Notes: a model not told the origin generated them from the sequence alone. A DNA stretch of 62,832 nucleotides from Mesorhizobium sp. (GCA_004020645.1 SAQL01000036.1:1-62832); one strand, 5' to 3'. Shown: positions 1 to 8,920, counted from the stretch's first letter. Numbers and translations: made by a program.

Positions 1-55
1 CAGATTTGCTCGCCTTCGGGAATCCCCTTTCGATTCAGACTCAATTCATCCCGCT

Positions 56-211
56 CTAGGCCAGATCGTCCTGCCAATCGGCCCCGCCGTAAAACACGCG
101 CAAAATCACCACGCGCTTGGAGTCTTCAATGAAGGCGATGGTGACGGCGTTCGAATCGGTTATGCGAAGCTCCTGCCGCACATCGTCGCGGCGTGTGCCT
201 CGTTCGACGGC
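56..211 (-). pseudogene. parE toxin remnant (C-terminal part only)
   Basis: Read on the minus strand directly after the parD stop and in the same frame, this stretch encodes about 51 codons ending at a TAG at 56-58. The end of the reading (VVILRVFYGGADWQDDL) is the typical C-terminal strand of RelE/ParE-type toxins. Roughly the first half of a normal ~95-residue ParE is missing and no start codon fits, so the toxin looks inactivated by a deletion that fused the parD stop to the toxin's distal half. Toxin family membership is by motif resemblance only. Confidence 0.6.
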
Positions 212-493
212 TCACGCATTTCCCTGCAAGCGGGCCTTGTGGCGCTTGCGCGCCCGTTCGGCCATCTCCTCTGGCGAAATACCCCTACCAGGGTCTGCCT
301 TCCAGGCGTCATAGGTCGGCGCGACTTCCTCGCGCAGCCAACGCTCCACGGCGGCATCGCGCTCTTGCAAGGCGCGAAGCCCGGCGCGGATGACTTCGCT
401 GCTGGTTGCATAGGCCCCGGACTGAACGAGCCGATCGATAAAAGCGGCCTGCTCGGCCGGTAGGCTGAAAGTGCGTTTTTCAGTGGCGGACAT
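212..493 (-). CDS. parD: type II toxin-antitoxin antitoxin, ParD family
   Basis: Predicted 93-residue ParD antitoxin. The N-terminus (KRTFSLPAEQAAFIDRLVQSG) is the ribbon-helix-helix DNA-binding part, followed by the conserved S-S-E-V-I-R-A-G-L-R-A-L segment and a charged C-terminal tail that would wrap the toxin. The ATG at 493 is chosen because the family begins here; the frame stays open upstream to 565 without homology. The partner ParE gene immediately downstream is reduced to its C-terminal half, so this is probably an orphan antitoxin. Confidence 0.85.
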   Translation of the reverse strand: MSATEKRTFSLPAEQAAFIDRLVQSGAYATSSEVIRAGLRALQERDAAVERWLREEVAPTYDAWKADPGRGISPEEMAERARKRHKARLQGNA

Positions 494-561
494 TATTCCT
501 CCTATGAGGGGACCAGTATGATAATACCCGTCGCCGAAACCGCACCAGGAATTCGGATAAT

Positions 562-1170
562 TCACTTAAGGCCGGTCTCGCTCGGCGCACCGATGCCGAG
601 CAGCGCCTGCAGGCCGAACAGAACGACCAGCGACGCCACGAACATGCCGGCGAAGACGGCGGTGCCGACAGTCGCGCCCCTGCCGATGGCGACATTTGTC
701 ATCCGCCAGGTCAGGATCATCGACAGCGCGAACAAAAGCAGCGACGCCAGTACGGCGAACTCGTTGGTGGACGGCAGGAAAAGCCTGATCAAAGCCGCCG
801 GCAGCATCATCCAGGCGATGATCGCCGACGCCCAGTTGCTGGCGACGACATAGTGGACGAAACGCCCGCCAATGCCGGCGCGCGGCGCGACCAGGGCAAG
901 TCCGACAAGCGGCAGCACCCAGGCGCCGATGTCGACCGTCGCCAGACGGATCAGCATACTGAAGCGCCCCGCGAATGCATTCGGATCGCCGATCTCGTTG
1001 GCAAGGCCGACCCAACCGACGATCAGCGCCGGTGCCGCGACGACGATGGCGAAGAAGGAATTCCAGAAACCGTCGGCCGAAAGGTCGAGCTGGCGCAGCC
1101 CGTCGGGCTTGCCGAGCATCAGTCGCCAGGCGCCGGTCAGCGAAGCATAGGTTTCATCCGACGAAAGCAT
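562..1170 (-). CDS. multi-pass membrane protein of unknown function
   Basis: About 202 residues with five or so hydrophobic segments, for example FFAIVVAAPALIVGWVGLA, IGAWVLPLVGLALVAP and ASLLLFALSMILTW. The ATG at 1170 lies two bases after the dapE stop codon, and a longer in-frame start at 1197 would overlap dapE. Gene spacing indicates co-transcription with dapE. I do not recognise a named domain; such proteins are conserved next to dapE in rhizobia as far as I know. A role in envelope or transport is possible but unsupported. Confidence 0.75.
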   Translation of the reverse strand: MLSSDETYASLTGAWRLMLGKPDGLRQLDLSADGFWNSFFAIVVAAPALIVGWVGLANEIGDPNAFAGRFSMLIRLATVDIGAWVLPLVGLALVAPRAGIGGRFVHYVVASNWASAIIAWMMLPAALIRLFLPSTNEFAVLASLLLFALSMILTWRMTNVAIGRGATVGTAVFAGMFVASLVVLFGLQALLGIGAPSETGLK

Positions 1171-1172
1171 GA

Positions 1173-2372
1173 TTACGGTATGCCTCGCTCGAACCAATCT
1201 TCGATAAAACGCTGATAGATCTGCGTCAGCGTCTCGAGGTCGGCAAGCGCGACGCGTTCATCGACCATGTGCATGGTCTTGCCGACCAGCCCGAACTCGA
1301 CCACCGGACAATAGTCCTTGATGAAGCGCGCGTCGGAGGTGCCGCCGGAGGTGGAAAGCGCCGGTTTCCTGCCGATCACCGCCTTGACCGAACCGCTGAG
1401 CGCTTCGATCAGCCGGTCGTCTCGGGTGAGGAAGACGTGGCTCGGCCGGTCGCGCCAGACGAGTTCGTAGTCGACCGGCGTCGTCTTGCCGGCCCGGTAT
1501 TTCTTGCGCTTCGCCGCCTTGTCGAGACGGTTGTGGATTTCCGCCTGGATGGTCTCGGCGGTCCACGTGTCGTTGAAGCGGATGTTGAAGGTCGCGGTCG
1601 CCTTCGCCGGAATGACATTGGTGGCCGGGTTGCCGACGTCGATGGAGGTAACCTCCAGATTGGTCGGCTGGAAGTCCTTAGTGCCGTTATCGAAGACGGG
1701 GTGCAGCAAGGCGTCGACCAGCGTCATCAGCCCACGCACCGGATTGTCGGCAAGCTGCGGGTAGGCAGCGTGGCCCTGGCGGCCGTTGACGATGATGCTG
1801 CCGGACAAAGAGCCGCGCCGGCCGATCTTGATCATGTCGCCCAGCGCATCGGGATTGGTCGGCTCGCCGACGATAGACGCGTCCCATTTCTCGCCCTTGG
1901 CGGCCGCCCATTCGAGCAGCTTTGTCGTGCCGTTGATGGCCGGCCCTTCTTCATCGCCCGTGATCAGCAGCGAGACCGAGCCTTTCAGCCCGCCTTTCGA
2001 ACCGAGATGGCGCGCCACCGCGGCGATAAAGCAGGCGATGCCGCCCTTCATGTCGACGGCACCGCGGCCGAACATCTCGCCTTTGGCGATCTCGGCGGCG
2101 AATGGCGGATGCGTCCATGAGGCCTCGTCGCCGACCGGCACCACGTCGGTATGCCCGGCGAACATCAGGTGCAGACCGTTGCCGGAGCGCCGCGCATAGA
2201 GATTTTCGATATCGGGTGTGCCTCCTTCCGAAAACACCGGCCGCTCGACGGAAAAGCCGAGTGGTTTCAGCATTTTTTCCAGTGTGCTCAGTGCCCCGCC
2301 CTCAATGGGCGTCACCGAGGGGCAGCGTATGAGGGCGGCGAGATTTCCAGCGGGATCGGTCGGCAACGTCAT
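1173..2372 (-). CDS. dapE: succinyl-diaminopimelate desuccinylase
   Basis: 399-residue M20-family zinc metallopeptidase that hydrolyses N-succinyl-L,L-diaminopimelate to L,L-diaminopimelate and succinate in lysine and peptidoglycan precursor synthesis. Visible signatures are the first metal motif FAGHTDVVPVGD (about residues 70-82), the bridging Asp in GRGAVDMKGG, the catalytic Glu-Glu in GDEEGPAINGT, and the C-terminal SGGTSDARFIKDYCPVVEFG. The start at 2372 gives MTLPTDPAGNL, matching DapE N-termini; a 12-residue upstream extension is possible. dapD lies 2.7 kb away on the same strand, so the two steps are clustered but separated by unrelated genes. Confidence 0.95.
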   Translation of the reverse strand: MTLPTDPAGNLAALIRCPSVTPIEGGALSTLEKMLKPLGFSVERPVFSEGGTPDIENLYARRSGNGLHLMFAGHTDVVPVGDEASWTHPPFAAEIAKGEMFGRGAVDMKGGIACFIAAVARHLGSKGGLKGSVSLLITGDEEGPAINGTTKLLEWAAAKGEKWDASIVGEPTNPDALGDMIKIGRRGSLSGSIIVNGRQGHAAYPQLADNPVRGLMTLVDALLHPVFDNGTKDFQPTNLEVTSIDVGNPATNVIPAKATATFNIRFNDTWTAETIQAEIHNRLDKAAKRKKYRAGKTTPVDYELVWRDRPSHVFLTRDDRLIEALSGSVKAVIGRKPALSTSGGTSDARFIKDYCPVVEFGLVGKTMHMVDERVALADLETLTQIYQRFIEDWFERGIP

Positions 2373-2652
2373 GGGCAAAGCGATAGTCGAAAGCGCGAGG
2401 CCTGTCACGGCCAGACATAAGGGGGTCCAGTCATCCCGCCGACATTACGGTTTCATGTCGTATAATCGCAGGCCCAACGCATGTCGCCGAAAAGCATGCG
2501 CTCGAGTTTGATCCGTGGGTGCGCAGCGGTTCTGGGACCACAACATGCATAGAACTAAGACTTACAGCGCGTCGCACGAATCGCTTCAGACGCGACGCGC
2601 TTAGCCAGGATATTGGTTGGACGGAGGCGACAAAATGCCTCAGTAATCGGTG
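2373..2652. other. intergenic region without a gene
   Basis: The 280 bases between dapE and the diguanylate cyclase gene hold no credible ORF. Most of the space is taken by an inverted copy of the dispersed repeat described at 2474-2602. Confidence 0.6.
2474..2602 (-). repeat. dispersed ~130 bp intergenic repeat, copy 1 (inverted)
   Basis: On the minus strand this reads AAGCGCGTCGCG ... CGCGACATGCG-like. It matches the two plus-strand copies at 17358-17488 and 21191-21319 over almost its full length, including the internal AACCGCTGCGCACCC block. The first ~40 bases form an imperfect hairpin (AAGCGCGTCGCG/GCGACGCGCT). It is the most diverged of the three copies. Elements of this type recur between genes in Mesorhizobium; function unknown. 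Confidence 0.75.
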
Positions 2653-3753
2653 TCAGTTTGCGGCCCGAACATGCGCCCAGTAACGGCCCTTACCGGTGCG
2701 CTTGGCTTCGTAGAGCGCGTGATCGGAACAGGTGAGAAGAAGTTCCGGCTCGCCGCCGTCGGCAGGCGCGAAGGCGCTTCCAATGCTCAACCCGATGGGT
2801 ATGGCGGTGCCCACGCCAAGGTCGAAAGGCACCGAAATCTTCTCAATGGCCCGCTTTGCCAGGTAGGTGGCTTCGATCTCGGATGTGTCGGGCAGCAGGA
2901 TGACGAATTCGTCTCCGCCGATGCGAAAGACCACATCCCCCGCTCGGAAAGCGCGTTTCAATCGTTCGGCCACCTTGCGCAGCAGCATGTCGCCGACCGC
3001 GTGGCCGAAGCGGTCATTGACGTGTTTGAAACCGTCGAGATCCATGCTGAGCACGGCAAACGGCCTGCCGCCATTTGCGGCCGGCGCCGCAAGCTCGCTG
3101 CACATGCCGCGCAGTTTCTCCTGAAGGAAGATGCGATTCGGCAGGCCGGTCAGGGCATCCTTGATCGCCAGATCGCGATTGTCCAGTTCGGCGCGGATCA
3201 TGCGGGCGTTGATCGCGTGATTTTGAAGCAACACGATGATGACGCCGGCCACATAGAACGGCGCTTGAAATCCGACGATAGACATTCCGGGCGCCGGAGA
3301 AAACAGCGCGCCAACCAGGAAAGGCAGGCTTACGGCCAGCATAACGAATATGGCGTAGCGCGGAGTCGCTGCATTGCGCGACGACACCACGCCGACGACG
3401 CCTGCGACATTCAGGGCAGCCAGCACGGCGAGCGCCATATGCCCGCTGACGACGCAGCCATAGCAGCCGAGGCCGAAAATCACCGACCACGGGCCCCCGG
3501 CGGCCATGAGGCCTGCCAGCGGCCCCGTTCCCCCACGCTTGCGGGCCCGCTCACATTCCCACATCAGCCGGAAGCGGACGGCAAACAGGATGAGGTCGGC
3601 TGTGATCCAGGCGTAAGGCCACCGGTCGCCGGTGACGACCGCGGCGCTGACTGCCAGCACCAGGACGCTGATGGTGCCGAACAGGACAGCGAATTTGCGG
3701 TCGAAGGTGGTATCGAGAAGCCGCGCACGGACAGCTTCCGGTTCCGCTCTCAT
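2653..3753 (-). CDS. membrane diguanylate cyclase (GGDEF)
   Basis: Makes cyclic di-GMP from two GTP. The N-terminal ~220 residues carry five or six hydrophobic membrane segments (MASE-like sensor). The C-terminal GGDEF domain has DALTGLPNR, DLDGFKHVND and an intact FRIGGDEF active loop. An RAGD inhibitory I-site sits five residues before GGDEF, so product feedback is expected. The ATG at 3753 precedes the first membrane helix; a TTG at 3822 would add 23 residues and neither start has a strong ribosome-binding site. It is a single-gene unit on the minus strand. Confidence 0.88.
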   Translation of the reverse strand: MRAEPEAVRARLLDTTFDRKFAVLFGTISVLVLAVSAAVVTGDRWPYAWITADLILFAVRFRLMWECERARKRGGTGPLAGLMAAGGPWSVIFGLGCYGCVVSGHMALAVLAALNVAGVVGVVSSRNAATPRYAIFVMLAVSLPFLVGALFSPAPGMSIVGFQAPFYVAGVIIVLLQNHAINARMIRAELDNRDLAIKDALTGLPNRIFLQEKLRGMCSELAAPAANGGRPFAVLSMDLDGFKHVNDRFGHAVGDMLLRKVAERLKRAFRAGDVVFRIGGDEFVILLPDTSEIEATYLAKRAIEKISVPFDLGVGTAIPIGLSIGSAFAPADGGEPELLLTCSDHALYEAKRTGKGRYWAHVRAAN

Positions 3754-3906
3754 AGGCGAAGAAAACCAGGCGAACAGCCGCGCGCCGGCACTTCGCTTTC
3801 CGCGCGTTTTCGGGTTGGCCAAGGGTTCGTCGTGTGCCAGTCGAGCGCTCCGTGCCGGGCGACACAGTCTCCACCGGCATGCTGGACCAAGGTGATTAAG
3901 ATTAGC

Positions 3907-4629
3907 TTAGATACCTGGACGAGCCGACCGCAATGAACCGTCGATCAGGGTGATCTTTTGCCAGATCTTCCGCGATAGGTTGGAGCTCAGGGTTTCGATG
4001 TCGTTGACACCATCGACGACCACATTGTCGTTGACCGACTGGGCGAACAGCGCGGCGATCTTGCCGGTGATCGACAGCATTTCGGAGCAATAGTCGAGGT
4101 AGCGGGCGAGGTCGCCACGGTCGGTTATGCGTGCCGGTGAATGCGATGTCGGCTTGAAATCGGTTGAAAGCGCTGCCGGATCTTTGGTCAGCTGATGCAT
4201 GTCGATGACATGGATCAGCGATCGCAAGCCGTGAAGCTTGCGAAACACCTGCTTGCGCTTGATGCGCTCCTCGGTTCGGATCAGGGCCAGGAAGCCGAGC
4301 ATCGCGAGGATGATCATGTTGATCAAGGATTCGATGCCTTGCACCGACTGGATGGCATCGTGGGTGCCCGAGATACGGCCGAGCGGCAGGATGGTGCCGA
4401 CGAACAGGAACGTCAGCGCGCCGGCGGCAATGGCGGTGACGACGACGCCGCGCAGCCACCAGATCGGCGCTTCCAGCGCCTTCGCCGCCTTGGCCAGATC
4501 ACGCGACAGCGACACGAGTTCGATGGCGACGCCATGCAAGCCTGCATCGGGAAAGCGCTCGGAGACGCGTTTTTCCAGTCGCTCGGCAGTTTCGATGATC
4601 AGTTTCGAGTCAAGCGTGCGGTAGCGCAT
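3907..4629 (-). CDS. conserved protein with two membrane segments, function unknown
   Basis: 240 residues. A soluble N-terminal segment (residues 1-58) is followed by two hydrophobic helices (around 60-82, GVVVTAIAAGALTFLFVG, and around 100-118, NMIILAMLGFLALI). A soluble C-terminal domain contains FRKLHGLRSLIHVIDMHQLTKDP and a helical end. The ATG at 4629 begins MRYRTLDSKLIIETAERLEKR. I do not recognise a named family. The topology (two helices with both long parts on one side) resembles cytoplasm-facing membrane-anchored proteins, but no activity can be inferred. It lies upstream of the diguanylate cyclase on the same strand, 85 bases or more away. Confidence 0.8.
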   Translation of the reverse strand: MRYRTLDSKLIIETAERLEKRVSERFPDAGLHGVAIELVSLSRDLAKAAKALEAPIWWLRGVVVTAIAAGALTFLFVGTILPLGRISGTHDAIQSVQGIESLINMIILAMLGFLALIRTEERIKRKQVFRKLHGLRSLIHVIDMHQLTKDPAALSTDFKPTSHSPARITDRGDLARYLDYCSEMLSITGKIAALFAQSVNDNVVVDGVNDIETLSSNLSRKIWQKITLIDGSLRSARPGI

Positions 4630-4650
4630 GGCTAGATACCCGACCGGCGC

Positions 4651-5022
4651 TCAGGATTCGGCCGGCGCATTGGTGCGTTTGCCGTAGCGATTGGGTCCGG
4701 GATCGCTTTTGAAGAAGGCCAAAATAATAAGGAGAATGGCGCCGACGATGAGAGAGATCAATGCGTAGTAGGTAGGCTTGCCGAAATCATGGAACCGCTT
4801 CGCCGTTAGCGCAAAGGTCGACCATGTCGAGACAACCACGGCGATCCACCAGGCGAGCGCCCAGTACTGACTTGCGGCAGTGCCTAGCGGCGTTCGCGAG
4901 AACTGGTAAAGCAGGAAAAGCTGAACCAGGAGCGGCAAAAGACCGGCCAAAACGTAGGCACTGGGGTTCACGCGCCCGGAAAGGCTGAAGAAAAGCCATA
5001 GAAATCGAGGTCTGTCGAGCAA
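4651..5022 (-). CDS. DUF805 family membrane protein
   Basis: 123 residues with the hallmark features of DUF805 (YhaH/YhaI-like): the N-terminal F-S-L-S-G-R-V-N-P/S start, several hydrophobic helices, the AKRFHDFGKPTYYAL signature after the second or third helix, and the FKSDPGPNRYG end. Family members are small inner-membrane proteins of unknown function. It lies between dapD (28 bases upstream) and the two-helix protein (21 bases downstream), all on the minus strand, so it may be read from the dapD promoter. Confidence 0.85.
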   Translation of the reverse strand: MLDRPRFLWLFFSLSGRVNPSAYVLAGLLPLLVQLFLLYQFSRTPLGTAASQYWALAWWIAVVVSTWSTFALTAKRFHDFGKPTYYALISLIVGAILLIILAFFKSDPGPNRYGKRTNAPAES

Positions 5023-5049
5023 GCGGGTGCGTCCGTTTTTTGCGAAGGA

Positions 5050-5904
5050 TCAATCGCGAAGCAGTTCGTTGATCGAGGTTTTGGAGCGGGTCCTGGCATC
5101 GACGCGTTTGACGATGACGGCGCAGTAGAGGCTCGGACCGGGCTCGCCATTGGGCAACGGCTTGCCGGGCATCGAGCCGGCGACGACGACGGAATTGGCC
5201 GGCACTTCGCCGTAGAAGACCTCACCGGTGGCGCGGTCGACGATCTTGGTCGACTGACCGATGAAGACACCCATGCCGAGCACCGAGCCCTCGCGCACGA
5301 TGCAGCCTTCGACCACCTCGGAGCGTGCGCCGATGAAGCAATTATCCTCGATGATGGTGGGGCCGGCCTGCATCGGCTCCAGCACGCCGCCGATGCCGAC
5401 GCCGCCCGACAGATGCACATTCTTGCCGATTTGGGCGCAGGAGCCGACCGAGGCCCATGTGTCGACCATGGTGCCGCTGTCGACATAGGCGCCGACATTG
5501 ACGAAAGACGGCATCAGCACGGCACCAGGCGCGACATAGGCGGAGCGCCGCACGATCGACGACGGCACGGCGCGGAAACCTGCCTTCTCGAAATCGATGG
5601 CGCTCCAGCCGTCGAATTTCGACGGCACCTTGTCCCACCACACGGCCTGGCCGGGACCACCCTTGATGATCTCCATAGGGTTGAGCCGGAACGACAGCAG
5701 AACCGCTTTCTTCAACCACTGGTTGACATGCCATTTGCCGTCGGCCTGGCGCTCGGCAACGCGGGCGATACCCCGATCGAGTAGGTCGAGCGCCGACTGG
5801 ATGGCGTCGCGCGTCGCGCCGCGGGTTGCCGTTGAAATCGTGTCGCGTTCCTCGAAGGCGGTTTCGATGGTGTTTTCGAGGCTCGTCAGATCGGGCTTCG
5901 ACAT
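5050..5904 (-). CDS. dapD: 2,3,4,5-tetrahydropyridine-2,6-dicarboxylate N-succinyltransferase
   Basis: 284 residues, the normal length. Catalyses succinyl-CoA-dependent acylation of tetrahydrodipicolinate, the step before DapC/DapE in lysine and meso-diaminopimelate synthesis. The N-terminal helical part (LENTIETAFEERD) is followed by a left-handed beta-helix of hexapeptide repeats (GAVLMPSFVNVGAYVDSGTM, VLEPMQAGPTIIEDN, CFIGARSEVVEG) and a C-terminal strand with GPSLYCAVIVKRVDA. The ATG at 5904 gives MSKPDLTSLE, the usual alphaproteobacterial start. It probably heads an operon with the DUF805 gene. Confidence 0.96.
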   Translation of the reverse strand: MSKPDLTSLENTIETAFEERDTISTATRGATRDAIQSALDLLDRGIARVAERQADGKWHVNQWLKKAVLLSFRLNPMEIIKGGPGQAVWWDKVPSKFDGWSAIDFEKAGFRAVPSSIVRRSAYVAPGAVLMPSFVNVGAYVDSGTMVDTWASVGSCAQIGKNVHLSGGVGIGGVLEPMQAGPTIIEDNCFIGARSEVVEGCIVREGSVLGMGVFIGQSTKIVDRATGEVFYGEVPANSVVVAGSMPGKPLPNGEPGPSLYCAVIVKRVDARTRSKTSINELLRD

Positions 5905-6063
5905 GAATTCGCTCCATTACCAAGCTGTTAAGGGGCCGCACCTTAACCTGTTTTGAAAGTCGCCGGACCCTATGTGAAGGCTTGGTGAGGGTCAATCGCG
6001 GCTGCGTCACGGGACGGCGCCAGTGAATAATTGGGCAAGTGAATAATTGGACGGGTAGGTAAT

Positions 6064-6903
6064 ATGACTCCTATGGAAAAGGCGGGGTGGACGCCGCTGC
6101 CGCATTCGGACGAGGATCTGGAGCGGTCGAAAAGCGTGCCGGACACGCCGCAGACGCGTGCCGAGACCTACCGGCTGGCCTGGAACGATCCCGACTTCAT
6201 GACGCGGCGCGAATTGCGCGCGGTCAGACTGCAGCTCGAACTGTTGAAGCCGGAGATGATCCTGGCCGAGCGCGGCATCCGCTCGACCGTCATCCTGTTC
6301 GGCGGGGCGCGCATCCCCGAGCCGGACGGTGAAGCCTGGGCAGCCAAAAACGAGACGCAGAAGAAAAATCTCGAGAAAAACAGTAAATATTACGAGGAAG
6401 CGCGAAAATTCGCCCGCCTCTGCTCGCAGCAGTCGGCCACCTCTTATTATCGCGAATTCGTCGTGGTGACAGGTGGCGGACCCGGCGTCATGGAAGCCGG
6501 CAATCGCGGCGCCGACGATGTCGGCGCACCGTCGATCGGCCTCAACATCGTGTTGCCGCACGAGCAGGCGCCGAATGCCTATGTGACGCCGGAGCTCTGT
6601 TTCAACTTCCACTATTTCGCTGTCCGCAAGATGCACTTTGTCATGCGCGCCAAGGCTGTCGCGGTGTTTCCGGGCGGCTTCGGCACGATGGACGAATTCT
6701 TCGAGACGCTGACCCTGATCCAGACCGGCCGCATGGAGCGCGTGCCGGTGATCCTGTTCGGCAAGGCGTTCTGGAAAAGGGCGATCGACCTCGATTTCCT
6801 CGCCGAGCAAGGCACGATCACCCCCGGCGACCAGGACATCATCGATTTCGTCGACACCGCCGACGAGGCCTGGGGGATCATCAGCCGGTTCTACAAGCTG
6901 TAG
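6064..6903 (+). CDS. LOG-family Rossmann-fold protein (TIGR00730 type)
   Basis: 279 residues. The domain carries the GGGPGVMEAGNRGA nucleotide-binding stretch and the diagnostic PGGFGTMDEFFETLTLIQTGR motif (about residues 202-222) of LOG proteins. These are cytokinin or other nucleoside 5'-monophosphate phosphoribohydrolases that release free base and ribose 5-phosphate. This version has a ~90-residue N-terminal extension found in the longer bacterial subgroup, whose physiological substrate is less certain. It is transcribed alone, divergent from dapD. Confidence 0.88.
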   Translation: MTPMEKAGWTPLPHSDEDLERSKSVPDTPQTRAETYRLAWNDPDFMTRRELRAVRLQLELLKPEMILAERGIRSTVILFGGARIPEPDGEAWAAKNETQKKNLEKNSKYYEEARKFARLCSQQSATSYYREFVVVTGGGPGVMEAGNRGADDVGAPSIGLNIVLPHEQAPNAYVTPELCFNFHYFAVRKMHFVMRAKAVAVFPGGFGTMDEFFETLTLIQTGRMERVPVILFGKAFWKRAIDLDFLAEQGTITPGDQDIIDFVDTADEAWGIISRFYKL

Positions 6904-6943
6904 GCCGCGGGCTGTATCGATCCGGCTGCACGAAGCAACCGCC

Positions 6944-7651
6944 TCAAGCGGTGACGTCGACGATCGCGGTGAGGAATTCGGCAAGGTCGTCGGTGACGAA
7001 ATCCACATCGTCCTCGTTGGCCGGATCACGTTCCCAGATCTCCGAGAAGGTCGGCTCGAAGTTGCGCGGCACGACCAGCACCGTGGTCATGCCCAGCGAT
7101 TTCGGCACGGACAGGTTGCGGGCCAGATCCTCGAACATCACTGCATTGTGGCCGGTGACGGCGTGGAGTTCCGCAAACTTCTCGTAGGTGCGGCGCGCCG
7201 GCTTGGGGTTCAGCCCGGCAGCGACGATATCGAAGATGTCATCGAAATGATCAAGGATGCCGAGCTGGCGCGCGGTGCGTTCGGCATGCCTGCGGTCGCC
7301 ATTGGTGAAGATGAACTTGCGGCCGGGAAGCTGGCGGATGGCAGTGCCGAGAACGGGATCGGGAACCAGCCAGGAATAGTCGATATCATGGACCTTCTCG
7401 AGAAAATCGTCGGGATCGATGCCGTGGCGCGCCATCAGACCGTTCAGCGTCGTGCCGTATTCCCGGTAGAGTTCCTTCTGCAGCTTGCGGGCATCGTCGC
7501 GTGGCAGCGTCAGCAGTTCTCCGACATAGGCGGTCATCTTCACGTCGATCTGCGAGAACAGGTTCGAATGGTGCGGATAGAGCGTGTTGTCGAGGTCGAA
7601 CACCCAGTCGGTGACATGGGCAAAACGGGCGGGATCCGGGAGCGTGGTCAT
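6944..7651 (-). CDS. pyrimidine 5'-nucleotidase, HAD family
   Basis: 235 residues from the ATG at 7651 (MTTLPDPARFAHVTD); an upstream in-frame start at 7699 is less likely. HAD motif I is DWVFDLDNTLYP, motif II KFIFTNGDRRHAERTARQLG, motif III AGLNPKPARRTYEKFAE and motif IV VMFEDLARNLSVPKSLGM. This set and spacing match the SDT1/YjjG-like pyrimidine 5'-nucleotidases, which dephosphorylate UMP/CMP-type nucleotides. It converges on the LOG gene (40 bases between stops), so the two nucleotide-related genes are neighbours but not an operon. Confidence 0.9.
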   Translation of the reverse strand: MTTLPDPARFAHVTDWVFDLDNTLYPHHSNLFSQIDVKMTAYVGELLTLPRDDARKLQKELYREYGTTLNGLMARHGIDPDDFLEKVHDIDYSWLVPDPVLGTAIRQLPGRKFIFTNGDRRHAERTARQLGILDHFDDIFDIVAAGLNPKPARRTYEKFAELHAVTGHNAVMFEDLARNLSVPKSLGMTTVLVVPRNFEPTFSEIWERDPANEDDVDFVTDDLAEFLTAIVDVTA

Positions 7652-7812
7652 GCAGTCCTTATGGCACGAAACAGTGCTTTTGGCAGAGGCTTTATCCACA
7701 ACTTATGCGCGTTGCGAGTGGCGAAAATGGCGCCATGATTCAAATTTTAAGCATCGCCGAAAGGTGGCATTGAGGGCTTGCTGGCACAGAAACGGTTCAG
7801 GGGGAACCAGCG

Positions 7813-8574
7813 ATGAGCCGCATATTTCTGAAGTCTGCCGCCGTCGCTTTCGGCTCCGTCGCGGTCTCGCTTTTGTTGACGCTGATCATCGTCCCGGCAA
7901 TCGGCTTCCCGTTCAACCGCACGATCTGGCTAACATCCACGGTCTGCCCGCTCGCGCTTGCCTGGATCGCTAGCGCCTACACCTTCTGGCAGAGCGAGAG
8001 GTTGAAAGGCGCCCATCGCGACCTCGCCCGCGCTCACGCACAGCTCGCCGCAGCGCATCGGCGCCTGTCGGAAAAAGCGAGCCGCGACGACATGACCGGC
8101 ATGCTCAACCGCGAGAGCTTCTTTGCGGCGCTCGAGGCCTCCCGGCGTAAGTCCGATCGCGGTGCGTTGCTGATCATCGATGCCGACCACTTCAAGATCA
8201 TCAACGACAGCTACGGCCATCTGACCGGCGACGAGGCGTTGCTCCTCATTGCAAGCGCGATCGAGCGCGGCGTGCGCAGCGGCGACGTGATCGGCCGCAT
8301 CGGCGGCGAGGAATTCGGTGCATTTCTGGTCGGCGCCACCGAACAGGAAGCCAAACGCGTCGCCGAACGCATTCGCGGTGAAGTCGAGCTGATCCGCTTC
8401 CGTCCCGTCGATGAGCGGGTCATACCCCTCACCGTCAGCATCGGCGGTGTCACCTGCGGCGAGGATGCCGGCGTATCGGATCTGATGCGTGCCGCCGACC
8501 GCCGCCTTTACCAGGCCAAGCATCGCGGCCGCAATCTGACCATCCTGGACAGGGACATTTCCGAAGCGGCCTGA
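7813..8574 (+). CDS. membrane diguanylate cyclase (GGEEF)
   Basis: 253 residues. Two N-terminal membrane helices (about 8-28 and 38-58) flank a very short periplasmic loop, then a coiled segment (KGAHRDLARAHAQLAAAHRRL) leads into a GGDEF domain: DDMTGMLNRESF, IIDADHFKIINDSYGHLTGD and the active GRIGGEEFGAF. The RSGD I-site is present five residues before GGEEF. Such minimal proteins lack a sensory domain, so activity is probably controlled by expression or dimerisation. It is preceded by a purine-rich Shine-Dalgarno (GGGGGAA) at about 7800. Confidence 0.9.
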   Translation: MSRIFLKSAAVAFGSVAVSLLLTLIIVPAIGFPFNRTIWLTSTVCPLALAWIASAYTFWQSERLKGAHRDLARAHAQLAAAHRRLSEKASRDDMTGMLNRESFFAALEASRRKSDRGALLIIDADHFKIINDSYGHLTGDEALLLIASAIERGVRSGDVIGRIGGEEFGAFLVGATEQEAKRVAERIRGEVELIRFRPVDERVIPLTVSIGGVTCGEDAGVSDLMRAADRRLYQAKHRGRNLTILDRDISEAA

Positions 8575-8743
8575 GCGGTCTCGCGCATTAAGGAAATCCT
8601 AACGCTGTTTGGACTCAGCCGGGCCGCTTACACGGCTTAAGCAAAGTGTGCCGCTAGTTTTGGCACGGAATTGGCTTCTCCTGGCGAGCATGTGCCGTTC
8701 AGGGAATGCCATGCGTGGATCGAAGCCCATCGAGAGACGTGCC

Positions 8744-8920
8744 ATGAGTTCCTTAACCAATAACGTGAGTTTCTTCACCAAGAAAATATCGCGCCGCACG
8801 ATCATGCAGGCGCTGATCGCATTGCCGGCCCTGTCGCTGTTCCGCAAGCTGCCCGATACCGATCCGGACGCGATCATCGAGGTCAATGGTTGGATCCTCA
8901 AAAGGAGCGACCTCACTTGA
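8744..8920 (+). CDS. 58-residue Tat-signal-like small protein upstream of GMC oxidoreductase
   Basis: Small ORF MSSLTNNVSFFTKKISRRTIMQ... containing an S-R-R-T-I-M twin-arginine-like motif, then a hydrophobic stretch ALIALPALSLF and a short charged tail ending NGWILKRSDLT. A longer start at 8711 would add 11 residues. Its TGA stop (8918-8920) overlaps the TTG start of the next gene, so the two are translationally coupled. Known membrane GMC dehydrogenases (fructose, gluconate) use a small Tat-exported partner subunit, which makes an accessory or export role plausible, but this protein is far shorter. Function is inference. Confidence 0.6.
   Translation: MSSLTNNVSFFTKKISRRTIMQALIALPALSLFRKLPDTDPDAIIEVNGWILKRSDLT

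Noticed and set aside
2650..3936. 428-codon plus-strand frame opposite the diguanylate cyclase
   Set aside because: Antisense shadow of a high-GC gene, rich in Arg/His/Gly, no motif. The minus-strand GGDEF gene explains the region.
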